From: Uruburuella testudinis
GTDB taxonomy: Bacteria > Pseudomonadota > Gammaproteobacteria > Burkholderiales > Neisseriaceae
DNA length: 64,000 nt
NCBI RefSeq assembly: GCF_022870865.1
Contig: NZ_CP091508.1
Span: 310,001-374,000 of the forward strand
Direction: 5' to 3'
This document shows positions 54,638-62,966 of the stretch, piece after piece. The notes under the pieces are model-generated. The model was not told the origin of the DNA and ran no database searches. It saw nothing but the letters and a program-made list of their open reading frames with translations. How positions within the stretch are numbered: the stretch's first letter is position 1; every line of letters begins with the position of its first letter. The position numbers and the translations under genes were made by a program.

Positions 54638-55495
54638 TTAACCGTTGCCGGCTTCGACTTCGGCTGGCGGTGAAGCTGCCAGCAGCGGGCGGATGCAGGA
54701 AAGCACCCGGTCCTGCATTTGGTTGTTATCGGTGTGGTCGTCGGTCCACCAGTGCAGAGTCAGGGTTTCGCCGCCGCTGATGCCGGTGAGGGCGATTTCG
54801 GGCTGATAAACAAAGGGGGCGCATTCGCGGCTGAGTTTGTCGAGAATTTGCGCTTTGAGCCTGTCGGCATCGGTATCGGCGGGCAGGGTGAGCGTGGCGC
54901 TGAGGCGGTGGCGGCCGTTGCGGGTGTTGACCGTTACCGGCGAAGTAAACAGCTGCGCGTTGGGAATCACAATCCGCCGCCCGTCGTAGGTGCGCAGGGT
55001 GGTGGCACGGATTTCGATGGTTTCCACCGTGCCCTCGAAGCTGCCGTTGATGATGCGGTCGCCGATTTTAAACGGCTCGTTGAGCAGCAGCAAAATGCCG
55101 GACAGCAGGTTTTGGAAAATATCTTTAAACGCAAAGCCGACCGCCACCGAGCCGATGCCCAGCGCGCTCACCAGCTGGCCGGGGGTAAAGCCGGGCACGG
55201 CCACCATCATGGCAATCAAAAAGCCGGCGAACACAATCAGCGCCGCGCCGATGCGCTGCAAAACCAACAGCAGGTTGTAGCGGTTGGCCATCCGCCGCGA
55301 CAGCAGGCGTGCGGCCAGCTTTTTAAACAGCCGCGAGGCGAGCCAAAACACGATAAACAGCAGCAGCGCCAACACCAGATAAGGCACGCGCTGCCAAAAC
55401 GCATCAATCATGCCGTGCACGCTTTTCATCATGCCGGCATAATGGCTGAGGCTGGTTTGGGTGTGTTCGGCAAGGGCGGAAACGGAACGGTTCAT
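54638..55495 (-). CDS. Small-conductance mechanosensitive channel (MscS family)
   Basis: Releases osmolytes on hypo-osmotic shock. ATG 55495 gives 285 residues (MNRSVSALAEHTQT); an in-frame start at 55585 adds 30 unconserved residues. N-terminal three membrane helices, then the pore helix VSALGIGSVAVGFAFKDIFQNLLSGILLL, quoted in part (GIGSVAVGFAFKDIFQNL), beta domain with GDRIINGSFEGTVETIEIRAT and TYDGRRIVIPNAQLF. It is divergent from selO. Confidence 0.92.
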   Translation of the reverse strand: MNRSVSALAEHTQTSLSHYAGMMKSVHGMIDAFWQRVPYLVLALLLFIVFWLASRLFKKLAARLLSRRMANRYNLLLVLQRIGAALIVFAGFLIAMMVAVPGFTPGQLVSALGIGSVAVGFAFKDIFQNLLSGILLLLNEPFKIGDRIINGSFEGTVETIEIRATTLRTYDGRRIVIPNAQLFTSPVTVNTRNGRHRLSATLTLPADTDADRLKAQILDKLSRECAPFVYQPEIALTGISGGETLTLHWWTDDHTDNNQMQDRVLSCIRPLLAASPPAEVEAGNG

Positions 55496-55592
55496 GATGT
55501 GTGGTTTTGATGTGCGGTTTTCAGACGGCCTATACAGATGCAGAGGCGCTGTGTTATTGTCAAAGCCTATTCTAACATCAAACAATCAGCCG

Positions 55593-57059
55593 ATGACACA
55601 CATCCTTTCCCTGCACACGCCAGCGTTTGCGCAACTGCCCGAATCGTTTTACCGCCGTGTATCGCCCGAACCGCTGAACCAACCTTATTGGGTGGCGCAA
55701 AACCACACTTTGGCCGCCGAAATCGGCATGCCGTCTGAAATGTTTTCAGACGGCATGTTGGCTTATTTGAGCGGCAGTGCGGCACATTATGACCCTGCGC
55801 CGATAGCTTCTGTGTACAGCGGCCACCAGTTCGGCGTGTATGTGCGCCAGCTCGGCGACGGCCGCGCCATGCTGTTGGGCGATTGGTTCGATCCGGCAGG
55901 CGGGCGCTGGGAGTGGCAGCTTAAAGGCGCGGGCAAAACGCCGTATTCGCGCTTTGCCGACGGCCGCGCCGTGTTGCGCTCGTCGATTCGCGAATATTTG
56001 TGTTCTGAAGCCATGCACGGCCTCGGCATCCCCACCACGCGCGCGCTGGCGCTGGCCGGCAGCGATGATGCGGTGTATCGCGAAGAAGCGGAAACCGCCG
56101 CCGTGGTGACCCGCGTGGCGCCGAGTTTTATCCGCTTCGGCCACTTCGAATACCTCTATCACAACGGCCGCCACGAGCAGATTGCCACGCTGGCCGATTT
56201 TCTGATCGAGCATCATTTTCCCGACTGCCGCCAAGCCGAAAACCCTTATTTTGCGCTGTTTCAGCAGATTTCGCAGCGCACGGCCGATTTGGTGGCGGCC
56301 TGGCAGAGCGTGGGCTTCTGCCACGGCGTGCTCAACACCGACAATATGTCGGTGCTGGGGCTGACCATCGATTACGGCCCCTTCGGCTTTCTTGATGCCT
56401 ACGACCGCCGCCATATCTGCAATCATTCCGACACCGGCGGACGCTATGCCTACAACGAGCAGCCCTATGTGGTGCATTGGAACCTGTCGCGGCTGGCTTC
56501 CTGCCTGTTGCCGCTGGTATCGGAAAGTGCGCTGATTGATGAGTTGGAGCGCTTTCCCGACCTTTTTCAGACGGCCTATGCAAACAAAATGCGCGCCAAG
56601 CTGGGCTTGCAAACCGAGCAGAAGGGCGATGACGAATTAATCGCCGATATGTTTACCGCACTGCAAAGCCGAAAAATTGATTTCACCCTCTATTTCCGCC
56701 ATTTGGCCGATGTGGGCAACCGCCACGACGACCCCTTGCCCGAAGCCCTGATGGCGCTGTTTCATGGCCCCACCGAATCGTTTATTGCCTGGATAGGCCG
56801 CTACCGCGGCCGCTTGCGCGCCGAAAACAGCGACCCGGCCGCACGCAAAATGCAGATGCATGCTGTGAATCCGCTGTATGTGTTGCGCAATTATCTGCTG
56901 GAGCAGGCGATTGCACAGGCAAAAAACGGCGACTACCGCGAAATCGAACGCTTGCACCGCTGCCTGCAAAATCCGTTTGCCGAACAAAAAGCATTTGCCG
57001 ATTTTGCCGAAGCCGCACCCGATTGGGCGGCGCAGATTTGTGTGAGCTGTTCGAGTTAA
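55593..57059 (+). CDS. selO: Protein AMP-transferase SelO (YdiU)
   Basis: Pseudokinase-fold enzyme that AMPylates proteins in redox stress. ATG 55593 gives 488 residues. Seen are VYSGHQFGVYVRQLGDGRA, WQLKGAGKTPYSRFADGRAVLRS, RSSIREYLCSEAMHGLGIPTTRAL, ESFVRVAPSF-like VVTRVAPSFIRFGHFEY, GFCHGVLNTDNMSVLGLTIDYGPFGFLD and a C-terminal MHAVNPLYVLRNYL. These are SelO marks. The C-terminal cysteines (CVSCSS) replace the usual selenocysteine/cysteine tail. A perfect DUS hairpin interrupts the reading frame softly at codons 45-55. Confidence 0.94.
   Translation: MTHILSLHTPAFAQLPESFYRRVSPEPLNQPYWVAQNHTLAAEIGMPSEMFSDGMLAYLSGSAAHYDPAPIASVYSGHQFGVYVRQLGDGRAMLLGDWFDPAGGRWEWQLKGAGKTPYSRFADGRAVLRSSIREYLCSEAMHGLGIPTTRALALAGSDDAVYREEAETAAVVTRVAPSFIRFGHFEYLYHNGRHEQIATLADFLIEHHFPDCRQAENPYFALFQQISQRTADLVAAWQSVGFCHGVLNTDNMSVLGLTIDYGPFGFLDAYDRRHICNHSDTGGRYAYNEQPYVVHWNLSRLASCLLPLVSESALIDELERFPDLFQTAYANKMRAKLGLQTEQKGDDELIADMFTALQSRKIDFTLYFRHLADVGNRHDDPLPEALMALFHGPTESFIAWIGRYRGRLRAENSDPAARKMQMHAVNPLYVLRNYLLEQAIAQAKNGDYREIERLHRCLQNPFAEQKAFADFAEAAPDWAAQICVSCSS
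55727..55757. other. Perfect DUS hairpin inside selO
   Basis: CATGCCGTCTGAAA (55727-55740) and TTTCAGACGGCATG (55744-55757) form a 14-bp stem with loop TGT. Both arms are canonical ATGCCGTCTGAA DUS. It encodes the peptide around GMPSEMFSDGM. No T-run follows. Confidence 0.9.
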
Positions 57060-57079
57060 TTTGGGTGGTTAAGCAATAA

Positions 57080-57282
57080 TACCCATTCACAAAAGTAAGC
57101 TAACAAGGCGTCGAGCCGAAGACAATATAGTTATAGATTCGGCAATTTTAATTCTAAAAATATTTTCTTAATTTCTATTTAAAAACAATTAGATTGATTA
57201 AAAAAAATGTAGTTATTTAATTGCCGTTTCTATAGTACGGCAAGGTGGGCCAACGCCGTTAGGTTATTTTTGTGGGTTGGTA
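57080..57282. repeat. Correia-like element, 203-bp form with a nested insertion
   Basis: Left end TACCCATTCACAAAA, GTAAGCTAACAAGGCG, GTCGAGCCGAAGAC; right half GTACGGCAAGGTGGGCC, AACGCCGTTAGGTTATTTTT, TGTGGGTTGGTA. Between the halves a 103-base AT-rich inverted-repeat element is inserted (57132-57234). Remainder of 57060-57503 is DUS hairpin and the dusB leader. Confidence 0.75.
57132..57234. mobile_element. Nested AT-rich inverted-repeat element
   Basis: Arms TATAGATTCGGCAATT (57132-57147) and AATTGCCGTTTCTATA (57219-57234) match at 14 of 16 positions when inverted. The interior is almost all A and T with no open frame. It splits a Correia-like element at the point where other copies have their centre. 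Confidence 0.65.
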
Positions 57283-57283
57283 T

Positions 57284-57331
57284 CAGGCCGTCTGAAAGCA
57301 CGATGAATCTATTCTGCTTTCAGACGGCCTG
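57284..57331. terminator. DUS-hairpin terminator downstream of selO
   Basis: CAGGCCGTCTGAAAGCA (57284-57300) pairs perfectly with TGCTTTCAGACGGCCTG (57315-57331), 17 bp, followed by TTTTA. Confidence 0.85.
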
Positions 57332-57503
57332 TTTTATTGTGCGATTTGATTGTGCGAGGTTTAAAAGTATCAACCGCTATTTTCTGCCACGTTTGGCGCG
57401 ATTCATTCGCAAAAGCCGCCGATGCGTGTAAAAATCCAAATAGCGATTGGAAGCGCTGCTTAAAAATTGTACAATTCCAACCTTTCCCACTGATTTCAGA
57501 GCC

Positions 57504-58502
57504 ATGCAGATCGGCGCTTATTCCGTAGACACTCCTATTGCGCTGGCGCCGATGGCCGGCATTACCGACAAGCCGTTCCGGCAGCTTTGCCGTGCGTTCG
57601 GTGCCGGTTGGGCGGTGGGCGAAATGCTCACCAGCGACCCGTCGCTGCGCCATACCCGCAAAAGTTTGCGCCGCAGTGATTTTGAGGGGGAAACCGGTGT
57701 GCGGGTGGTGCAGATTGCCGGCAGCGATCCGGTGCAATTGGCCGAAGCGGCGCGTTATAATGTGGCGCAGGGCGCGCAGATCATCGACATCAATATGGGC
57801 TGCCCGGCGAAAAAAGTATGCAATGTGCTGGCGGGCAGCGCGTTGTTGCAAAACGAGCCGTTGGTGGCAGAAATCCTGCATGCGGTGGTCGGCGCCGTTG
57901 ATGTGCCGGTTACCTTGAAAACCCGTTTGGGTTGGCATGACGAGCATCAAAATATCGGCACCGTTGCCCGCATGGCCGAAGATGCCGGTATTGCCGCGCT
58001 GGCGGTGCACGGGCGCACGCGTACGCAGATGTATAAAGGGCAGGCCAGCTATGATTTGATTGCCGAAGTGAAAAGCCGTCTGAAGATTCCCGTGTGGGTC
58101 AACGGCGACATCACTTCGCCGCAAAAAGCCGCCGCTGTGTTGCAGCAAACAGGTGCCGACGGCATCATGATCGGGCGCGGTGCGCAAGGGCAGCCGTGGC
58201 TGTTTCGCGATTTGGCTTATTTTGCCGAACACGGCTGTTTGCCGATGCCGCCGGATTTGGCCGAATGCAGCGCCACGGTGTTGCAACATGTGCAGGCGAT
58301 GCACGCATTTTACGGCGAAACAGCAGGGGTGCGCATTGCCCGCAAACACATCGGCTGGTATCTCGACCCGCTGCCCGGCGGTGAAGCGGCGCGGCGCGAC
58401 ATCAACCGGCTCGACAGTGCGGCGGCGCAATATGATGCGGTGGCGGCGTTTTTAGACCGGTTGCCGCACCACACCGATGCATGGGTTTGCGCTTATCGGT
58501 AA
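57504..58502 (+). CDS. dusB: tRNA-dihydrouridine synthase B
   Basis: Flavin enzyme reducing uridine in tRNA D-loops. ATG 57504 gives 332 residues with IALAPMAGITDKPFRQLC, DINMGCPAKKVCNVLAGSALL (active cysteine in MGCPAKKVC), VPVTLKTRLGW, LAVHGRTRTQMYKG, WVNGDITSPQ and GADGIMIGRGAQGQPW. In E. coli dusB is co-transcribed with fis; here fis follows but a terminator and a MITE stand between. Confidence 0.95.
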   Translation: MQIGAYSVDTPIALAPMAGITDKPFRQLCRAFGAGWAVGEMLTSDPSLRHTRKSLRRSDFEGETGVRVVQIAGSDPVQLAEAARYNVAQGAQIIDINMGCPAKKVCNVLAGSALLQNEPLVAEILHAVVGAVDVPVTLKTRLGWHDEHQNIGTVARMAEDAGIAALAVHGRTRTQMYKGQASYDLIAEVKSRLKIPVWVNGDITSPQKAAAVLQQTGADGIMIGRGAQGQPWLFRDLAYFAEHGCLPMPPDLAECSATVLQHVQAMHAFYGETAGVRIARKHIGWYLDPLPGGEAARRDINRLDSAAAQYDAVAAFLDRLPHHTDAWVCAYR

Positions 58503-58511
58503 AGTCATGGC

Positions 58512-58549
58512 TTTCAGACGGCCTCAAATCATGACCGGGCCGTCTGAAA
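58512..58549. terminator. Inverted DUS pair after dusB
   Basis: TTTCAGACGGCC (58512-58523) and GGCCGTCTGAAA (58538-58549), 12-bp stem with a 14-base loop, 10 bases past the dusB stop. Confidence 0.65.
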
Positions 58550-58567
58550 AAATGAAATTTTGCCTAG

Positions 58568-58725
58568 GGTGTCCTGACAATTCATATATCATCATCTTTT
58601 TTGTGATAAAAGCACATTTGCTGCGTTAAAAAGCCTCGCAAGATGCCCAATCTTGCTACGTTTTTTGCCTGGCATCTGCACTTTTATCACAAAAAATCTG
58701 AGTCATTCTGAATTGTCAGGACACC
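58568..58725 (-). mobile_element. CTAG-flanked MITE-like element, copy 5
   Basis: 158 bases with perfect CTAG on both sides (58564-58567, 58726-58729). Ends GGTGTCCTGACAATTCA and TGAATTGTCAGGACACC are exact inverted repeats of 17 bases, the best-kept copy. Core in reverse orientation. It lies between dusB and fis. Confidence 0.88.
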
Positions 58726-58729
58726 CTAG

Positions 58730-58770
58730 GGTAGCCTGACCATTCGATTTTATAGTGTATTTTATATGCC
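58730..58770. mobile_element. Arm fragment of a second MITE abutting copy 5
   Basis: After the right CTAG of copy 5 comes GGTAGCCTGACCATTCG and ATTTTATAGTGTATTTTA, resembling another type of outer arm. Two elements probably shared the same CTAG site and one has decayed. Confidence 0.5.
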
Positions 58771-58855
58771 GATAAAAAGTTTCAGACGGCCTCTGTGTTT
58801 GCCGATGCCGTCTGAACCGTTTCCAACCGAATAACGATAACAACAAAAAGATAAT

Positions 58856-59101
58856 ATGATGCCGAATAAAACCCATAATCTGGCCGACTGTGTGTCGCAA
58901 AATATCCGTCAATATTTCAAAGATTTGGATGGTGAAACGCCGTGCGGTGTTTATGATATGGTGCTGCACCAGATTGAGAAGCCGCTGCTCGAATGCGTGA
59001 TGGCCGAATGCGCCGGCAACCAGTCGAAGGCGGCATCGGTGTTGGGGCTGAACCGCAATACGCTGCGCAAAAAACTGGTGCAGCACGGCTTGATCGAATA
59101 A
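58856..59101 (+). CDS. fis: Fis-family nucleoid DNA-binding protein
   Basis: 81 residues, a little shorter than E. coli Fis (98). The C-terminal helix-turn-helix GNQSKAASVLGLNRNTLRKKL is nearly identical to Fis, with VYDMVLHQIEKPLLECVMAE forming the dimer helices. Fis bends DNA at rRNA promoters and recombination sites. ATG at 58856 or 58859. Position between dusB and purH supports the call. Confidence 0.93.
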   Translation: MMPNKTHNLADCVSQNIRQYFKDLDGETPCGVYDMVLHQIEKPLLECVMAECAGNQSKAASVLGLNRNTLRKKLVQHGLIE

Positions 59102-59164
59102 GCCGGATTTTTGTTTTCTTTTCTTTTTCACTCACTTGTATTATCTGCATATAAAGGAACGACG

Positions 59165-60742
59165 ATGGCAGCAGTCAAACGGGCATTAATCAGCTTATCC
59201 GACAAAAGCGGCGTGGTGGATTTTGCGCGCGCGCTGAATGATTTGGGCGTGGAAATCCTCTCAACCGGCGGCACCGCCAAATTATTGGCCGATGCGGGCG
59301 TGCCCGTGATTGAGGTGGCCGACTATACCGGCTTTCCCGAAATGCTCGACGGCCGCGTGAAAACGCTGCACCCGAAAATCCACGGCGGCATTCTCGGCCG
59401 CCGCGACCTGCCCGAACATGTGGCGAAAATGGAAGAATACGAAATCGGCAACATCGATATGGTGTGCGTCAACCTTTATCCTTTTGCCGCCACCATCGCC
59501 AAGCCCGGCTGCACGCTGGAAGATGCGATTGAAAACATCGATATCGGCGGCCCCACCATGGTGCGCTCGGCCGCGAAAAACTGGAAACACGTGGCCATCG
59601 TGACCGACAATGCCGATTTTGCTGATGTGGTGAGCGAATTGCAGGCCAACGGCGGCGCATTGAGCGACAAAACCCGTTTCAACCTCTCGCGTAAAGCCTT
59701 CAGCCACACTGCCCAATACGACGGCATGATTTCTAACTACCTTACCAGCCTGTCGGACGACAAACTTGCCGGCGAGCCGGAAGTGGGCGCGTTTCCCGGC
59801 CAAATCAACGGCAGCTGGCTGAAAGTGCAAGATTTGCGCTATGGCGAAAACCCGCACCAACAGGCCGCGTTTTACCGTGATTTCTATCCCGCCGCCGGCA
59901 GCCTGAGCGCTTACGAGCAATTGCAGGGCAAAGAGTTGTCATACAACAATATCGCCGATGCCGATGCCGCTTGGGAGGCCGTTAAAGCATTTGACGAACC
60001 GGCATGCGTGATTGTGAAACACGCCAACCCCTGCGGTGTGGCTGTGGCCGCCGACACTTTGAGCGCCTACAAACTGGCGTTTGCCACCGACACCACCAGC
60101 GCATTCGGCGGTATCATCGCCTTCAACCGCGAAGTGGATGCCGAAACGGTAGAAGCCGTTACCGGCCAGTTTCTCGAAGTGTTGATGGCGCCGAAATTCA
60201 CCGACAAGGCCAAAGAAATCATCGCCGCCAAGAAAAACGTGCGCGTATTGGAAGTGCCGCTGATGGCCGGCGCCAACCGCTTCGAATTAAAACGCGTGGG
60301 CGGCGGGCTGTTGGTGCAAACACCTGATGTCCACCGTATCCGCCGCGAAGATTTGACGGTGGTCAGCAAGCGTCAACCGAGCGAGCAGGAATGGAAAGAT
60401 TTGATGTTTGTGTGGAATGTGGCCAAATATGTGAAATCAAATGCCATCGTGTTCGGCAAAGGCGGCCAAACTTACGGCATCGGCGCCGGCCAGATGAGCC
60501 GCGTGGATTCTACCCGCATCGCCGCCCGCAAAGCGCAAGACGGCGGTTTTGATTTGAACGGCGCCTGCGCGGCTTCAGATGCCTTTTTCCCGTTCCGTGA
60601 CGGCATTGATGTGATTGCCGAACAGGGCATTAAAGCCATTATCCACCCCGGCGGCTCCATGCGCGACCAAGAAGTGTTTGATGCCGCCGACGAACACGGC
60701 ATCGCCATGGTGCTGACCGGCGTGCGCCATTTCCGCCATTAA
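59165..60742 (+). CDS. purH: Bifunctional AICAR transformylase/IMP cyclohydrolase PurH
   Basis: Last two steps of purine synthesis. ATG 59165 (AAGGAACGACG before it) gives 525 residues. The IMP cyclohydrolase part has [41 protein letters not shown], and [13 protein letters not shown]. The transformylase part has [41 protein letters not shown] and [33 protein letters not shown]. Complete and of normal length. Confidence 0.97.
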   Translation: MAAVKRALISLSDKSGVVDFARALNDLGVEILSTGGTAKLLADAGVPVIEVADYTGFPEMLDGRVKTLHPKIHGGILGRRDLPEHVAKMEEYEIGNIDMVCVNLYPFAATIAKPGCTLEDAIENIDIGGPTMVRSAAKNWKHVAIVTDNADFADVVSELQANGGALSDKTRFNLSRKAFSHTAQYDGMISNYLTSLSDDKLAGEPEVGAFPGQINGSWLKVQDLRYGENPHQQAAFYRDFYPAAGSLSAYEQLQGKELSYNNIADADAAWEAVKAFDEPACVIVKHANPCGVAVAADTLSAYKLAFATDTTSAFGGIIAFNREVDAETVEAVTGQFLEVLMAPKFTDKAKEIIAAKKNVRVLEVPLMAGANRFELKRVGGGLLVQTPDVHRIRREDLTVVSKRQPSEQEWKDLMFVWNVAKYVKSNAIVFGKGGQTYGIGAGQMSRVDSTRIAARKAQDGGFDLNGACAASDAFFPFRDGIDVIAEQGIKAIIHPGGSMRDQEVFDAADEHGIAMVLTGVRHFRH

Positions 60743-60762
60743 TTTTGATGTGATAAACGGTG

Positions 60763-60801
60763 AGGCCGTCTGAACGCGTAGGGCATTCAGACGGCCTTTT
60801 T
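60763..60801. terminator. DUS-hairpin terminator after purH
   Basis: AGGCCGTCTGAA (60763-60774) pairs with TTCAGACGGCCT (60786-60797), followed by TTTT. Confidence 0.82.
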
Positions 60802-60974
60802 GAATCAGCACCGGCAGTAAAAAGAAGCATGGAATGGGCAAGCTGATAAAAATCTTTGCAACAATCCGGCAACCAGATTCATGGCAACGGCATCCATACT
60901 TTCCGGCGCAAGAAAATGAAAACTGATAGGCGGCTTATGATGCCCATTCAGACGGCCTTTGCCGTAACCCGCAG

Positions 60975-61250
60975 TCAGCGCCCAAACAAATTGGCAATGG
61001 CTTCCATTTGTTCATCGGTATAAGCTTGTTGCCCCAAACGCGCAGATACTGCCCATTCGCCACTCAAGCCGTGTTTGGCGGCGGTGTCGTGCCATTTTTC
61101 GATTTTGGCTTCATCAGTGGCGTTTTTCGGCAGCGGCTCGGTTTTAATAATGGATTTAGGCAGTGTCTTCATGCTTTGGCGCTCATTATCGGCTGGTGGA
61201 TTGATATAGCCGTTCAACTGATACCATGCATCAAAATAGCTTGACGGCAT
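60975..61250 (-). CDS. Small orphan ORF, possibly a gene remnant
   Basis: 91 residues, Lys/Glu/Ala-rich, hydrophilic, without signal peptide or known motif; the part from Met27 (MKTLPKSIIKTEPLPKNA onward) looks like an ordinary folded domain. The frame remains open upstream for about 12 codons to a stop, with no clear ribosome binding site at the ATG, so it may be the 3' end of a decayed longer gene. It lies alone between purH and a MITE. Confidence 0.4.
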   Translation of the reverse strand: MPSSYFDAWYQLNGYINPPADNERQSMKTLPKSIIKTEPLPKNATDEAKIEKWHDTAAKHGLSGEWAVSARLGQQAYTDEQMEAIANLFGR

Positions 61251-61591
61251 CGGCTTGCCGCTTTGTATGATGAAGTTGGACAGCTACAGCATACGCTTTT
61301 CAGGCCGGTTTGCAAAATACAGGCCGTCTGAAGCCTAGGGTGTCCTGATGTGTTGTTTATGGAGGGATTTTTGTTTCTGAAAATGCAGATGCCAGGCAAA
61401 AAACGCAGCAAGATTGGACATCTTGCGAGGCTTTTTAACGCAGCAGATGCGCTTTCAGGGGCAAAATACACCTATAAATCAAATTGTCTGGGCAGCCTAG
61501 GTAAAGTAATTGGGTTTCAGACGGCCAGAGGGTTTGCCAACAACAAGATTTGTGTTTCAAACAACAAGCTCAAACGGATGGCCTGTATTCA
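61251..61591. other. Intergenic region between the orphan ORF and hemL
   Basis: About 340 bases: two DUS (near 61321 and 61518) and MITE copy 6. No gene seen. Confidence 0.65.
61339..61496 (+). mobile_element. CTAG-flanked MITE-like element, copy 6
   Basis: 158 bases with CTAG on both sides (61335-61338, 61497-61500). Left end GGTGTCCTGATGTGTTG, right end CTGGGCAGC with more decay. The core is the same as in copy 1 (AAAAAACGCAGCAAGATTGG, ACATCTTGCGAGGC). Confidence 0.83.
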
Positions 61592-62875
61592 TTATGCTGC
61601 CATATCGGCAAACACATCACGCGCAACTGCAACGGTTTCCTCAATCAGTTCGGGCGTGTGTGCGGCCGACATAAAGCAGGCTTCGTAAGCCGAGGGGCCG
61701 AAGGCCACGCCGCGATTGAGCATGCCGTGGAAAAAGCGCTTGAATGCATCTGTGTCGGAGCGGGTCATGTCGGCATAGCTTTGCGGCGGCTGTGCGGCAA
61801 AATAGAGGCCGAACATACCGCCGATGCTGTCGCTGCTGAAGGTAATGCCCGCATCGGCAGCGGCGGCATTGAAGCCGGCCAGCAGTTGGCCGGTGCGCTC
61901 GCTGAGTTGCTCGTAAAAGCCCGGGCGCTGAATGATTTCCAGCGTTTTCAAGCCGGCCGCTACAGCCACCGGGTTGCCCGACAAGGTGCCGGCCTGATAC
62001 ACGCCGCCGAGTGGGGAAATGCAGGCCATGATGTCGGCGCGGCCGCCAAACGCGGCCAACGGCATGCCGCCGCCGATAACCTTGCCCATGGTGGTGAGAT
62101 CGGGGGTGATACCGTGCAGCGATTGCGCGCCGCCTAATGCCACGCGGAAACCGGTCATCACTTCGTCGTAAATCAGCACTGCACCGTGCTGTTCGGTCAG
62201 GGTGCGCAAGGCGGTGATAAAGGCTTCAGACGGCCTCACCAGATTCATGTTGCCGGCAAAAGGCTCCAGAATCACGCAGGCGATTTCTGCGCCGATTTGG
62301 GCGAAGGTTTCTTCCAACTGTGTCACATCGTTATACGACAACACTAAAGTATGTTTGGTAAAGTCGGCAGGCACGCCGGCGGAACTGGGGTTGCCGAATG
62401 TGAGCAGGCCGCTGCCGGCTTTGACCAGCAGGCTGTCGGAATGGCCGTGGTAGCAGCCTTCGAATTTGATGATTTTGTCGCGCCCGGTAAAGCCGCGTGC
62501 CAGACGAATCGCGCTCATGGTGGCTTCGGTGCCGGAGCTGACCAGGCGCAACTGCTCGACGCCGGGCATGATTTTGGCGATTTCTTCGGCAATCACGATT
62601 TCTGCTTCAGTGGGGGCGCCGAACGATAAACCGCCCAAGGCCGCTTCGCGCACGGCTTCAATCACTTCAGGATGGGCGTGGCCGACAATTGCCGGCCCCC
62701 ATGAGCCGACATAATCGATATAGCGCAAGTCGTTTTCATCCCAAACATAAGCGCCTTCGGCTTTTTTGATAAAGCGGGGAATGCCGCCCACGCTGCCGAA
62801 AGCGCGCACAGGTGAATTAACGCCGCCGGGAATGATGGCTTTGGCGCGGTTGAAAAGTTGCTCGTTGCGGTTCAT
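61592..62875 (-). CDS. hemL: Glutamate-1-semialdehyde 2,1-aminomutase HemL
   Basis: Makes 5-aminolevulinate for haem. 427 residues; N-terminal [71 protein letters not shown], and the lysine that binds PLP in [18 protein letters not shown]. Complete. The upstream MFS gene ends 92 bases before with a DUS hairpin between, so hemL has its own promoter. Confidence 0.96.
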   Translation of the reverse strand: MNRNEQLFNRAKAIIPGGVNSPVRAFGSVGGIPRFIKKAEGAYVWDENDLRYIDYVGSWGPAIVGHAHPEVIEAVREAALGGLSFGAPTEAEIVIAEEIAKIMPGVEQLRLVSSGTEATMSAIRLARGFTGRDKIIKFEGCYHGHSDSLLVKAGSGLLTFGNPSSAGVPADFTKHTLVLSYNDVTQLEETFAQIGAEIACVILEPFAGNMNLVRPSEAFITALRTLTEQHGAVLIYDEVMTGFRVALGGAQSLHGITPDLTTMGKVIGGGMPLAAFGGRADIMACISPLGGVYQAGTLSGNPVAVAAGLKTLEIIQRPGFYEQLSERTGQLLAGFNAAAADAGITFSSDSIGGMFGLYFAAQPPQSYADMTRSDTDAFKRFFHGMLNRGVAFGPSAYEACFMSAAHTPELIEETVAVARDVFADMAA

Positions 62876-62897
62876 GTCGGAAATCCTTTAATCATCA

Positions 62898-62931
62898 AAA
62901 ATGCCGTCTGAAAACGTTCAGACGGCATTTT
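62898..62931 (-). terminator. DUS-hairpin terminator between the MFS gene and hemL
   Basis: AAAATGCCGTCTGAA (62898-62912) pairs with TTCAGACGGCATTTT (62917-62931), 15 bp, 4-base loop. The T-run on the minus strand fits termination of the MFS transcript. Confidence 0.82.
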
Positions 62932-62966
62932 AACAGTTTTGACGTGCTTTTTCAGAAGCCTTGCTT

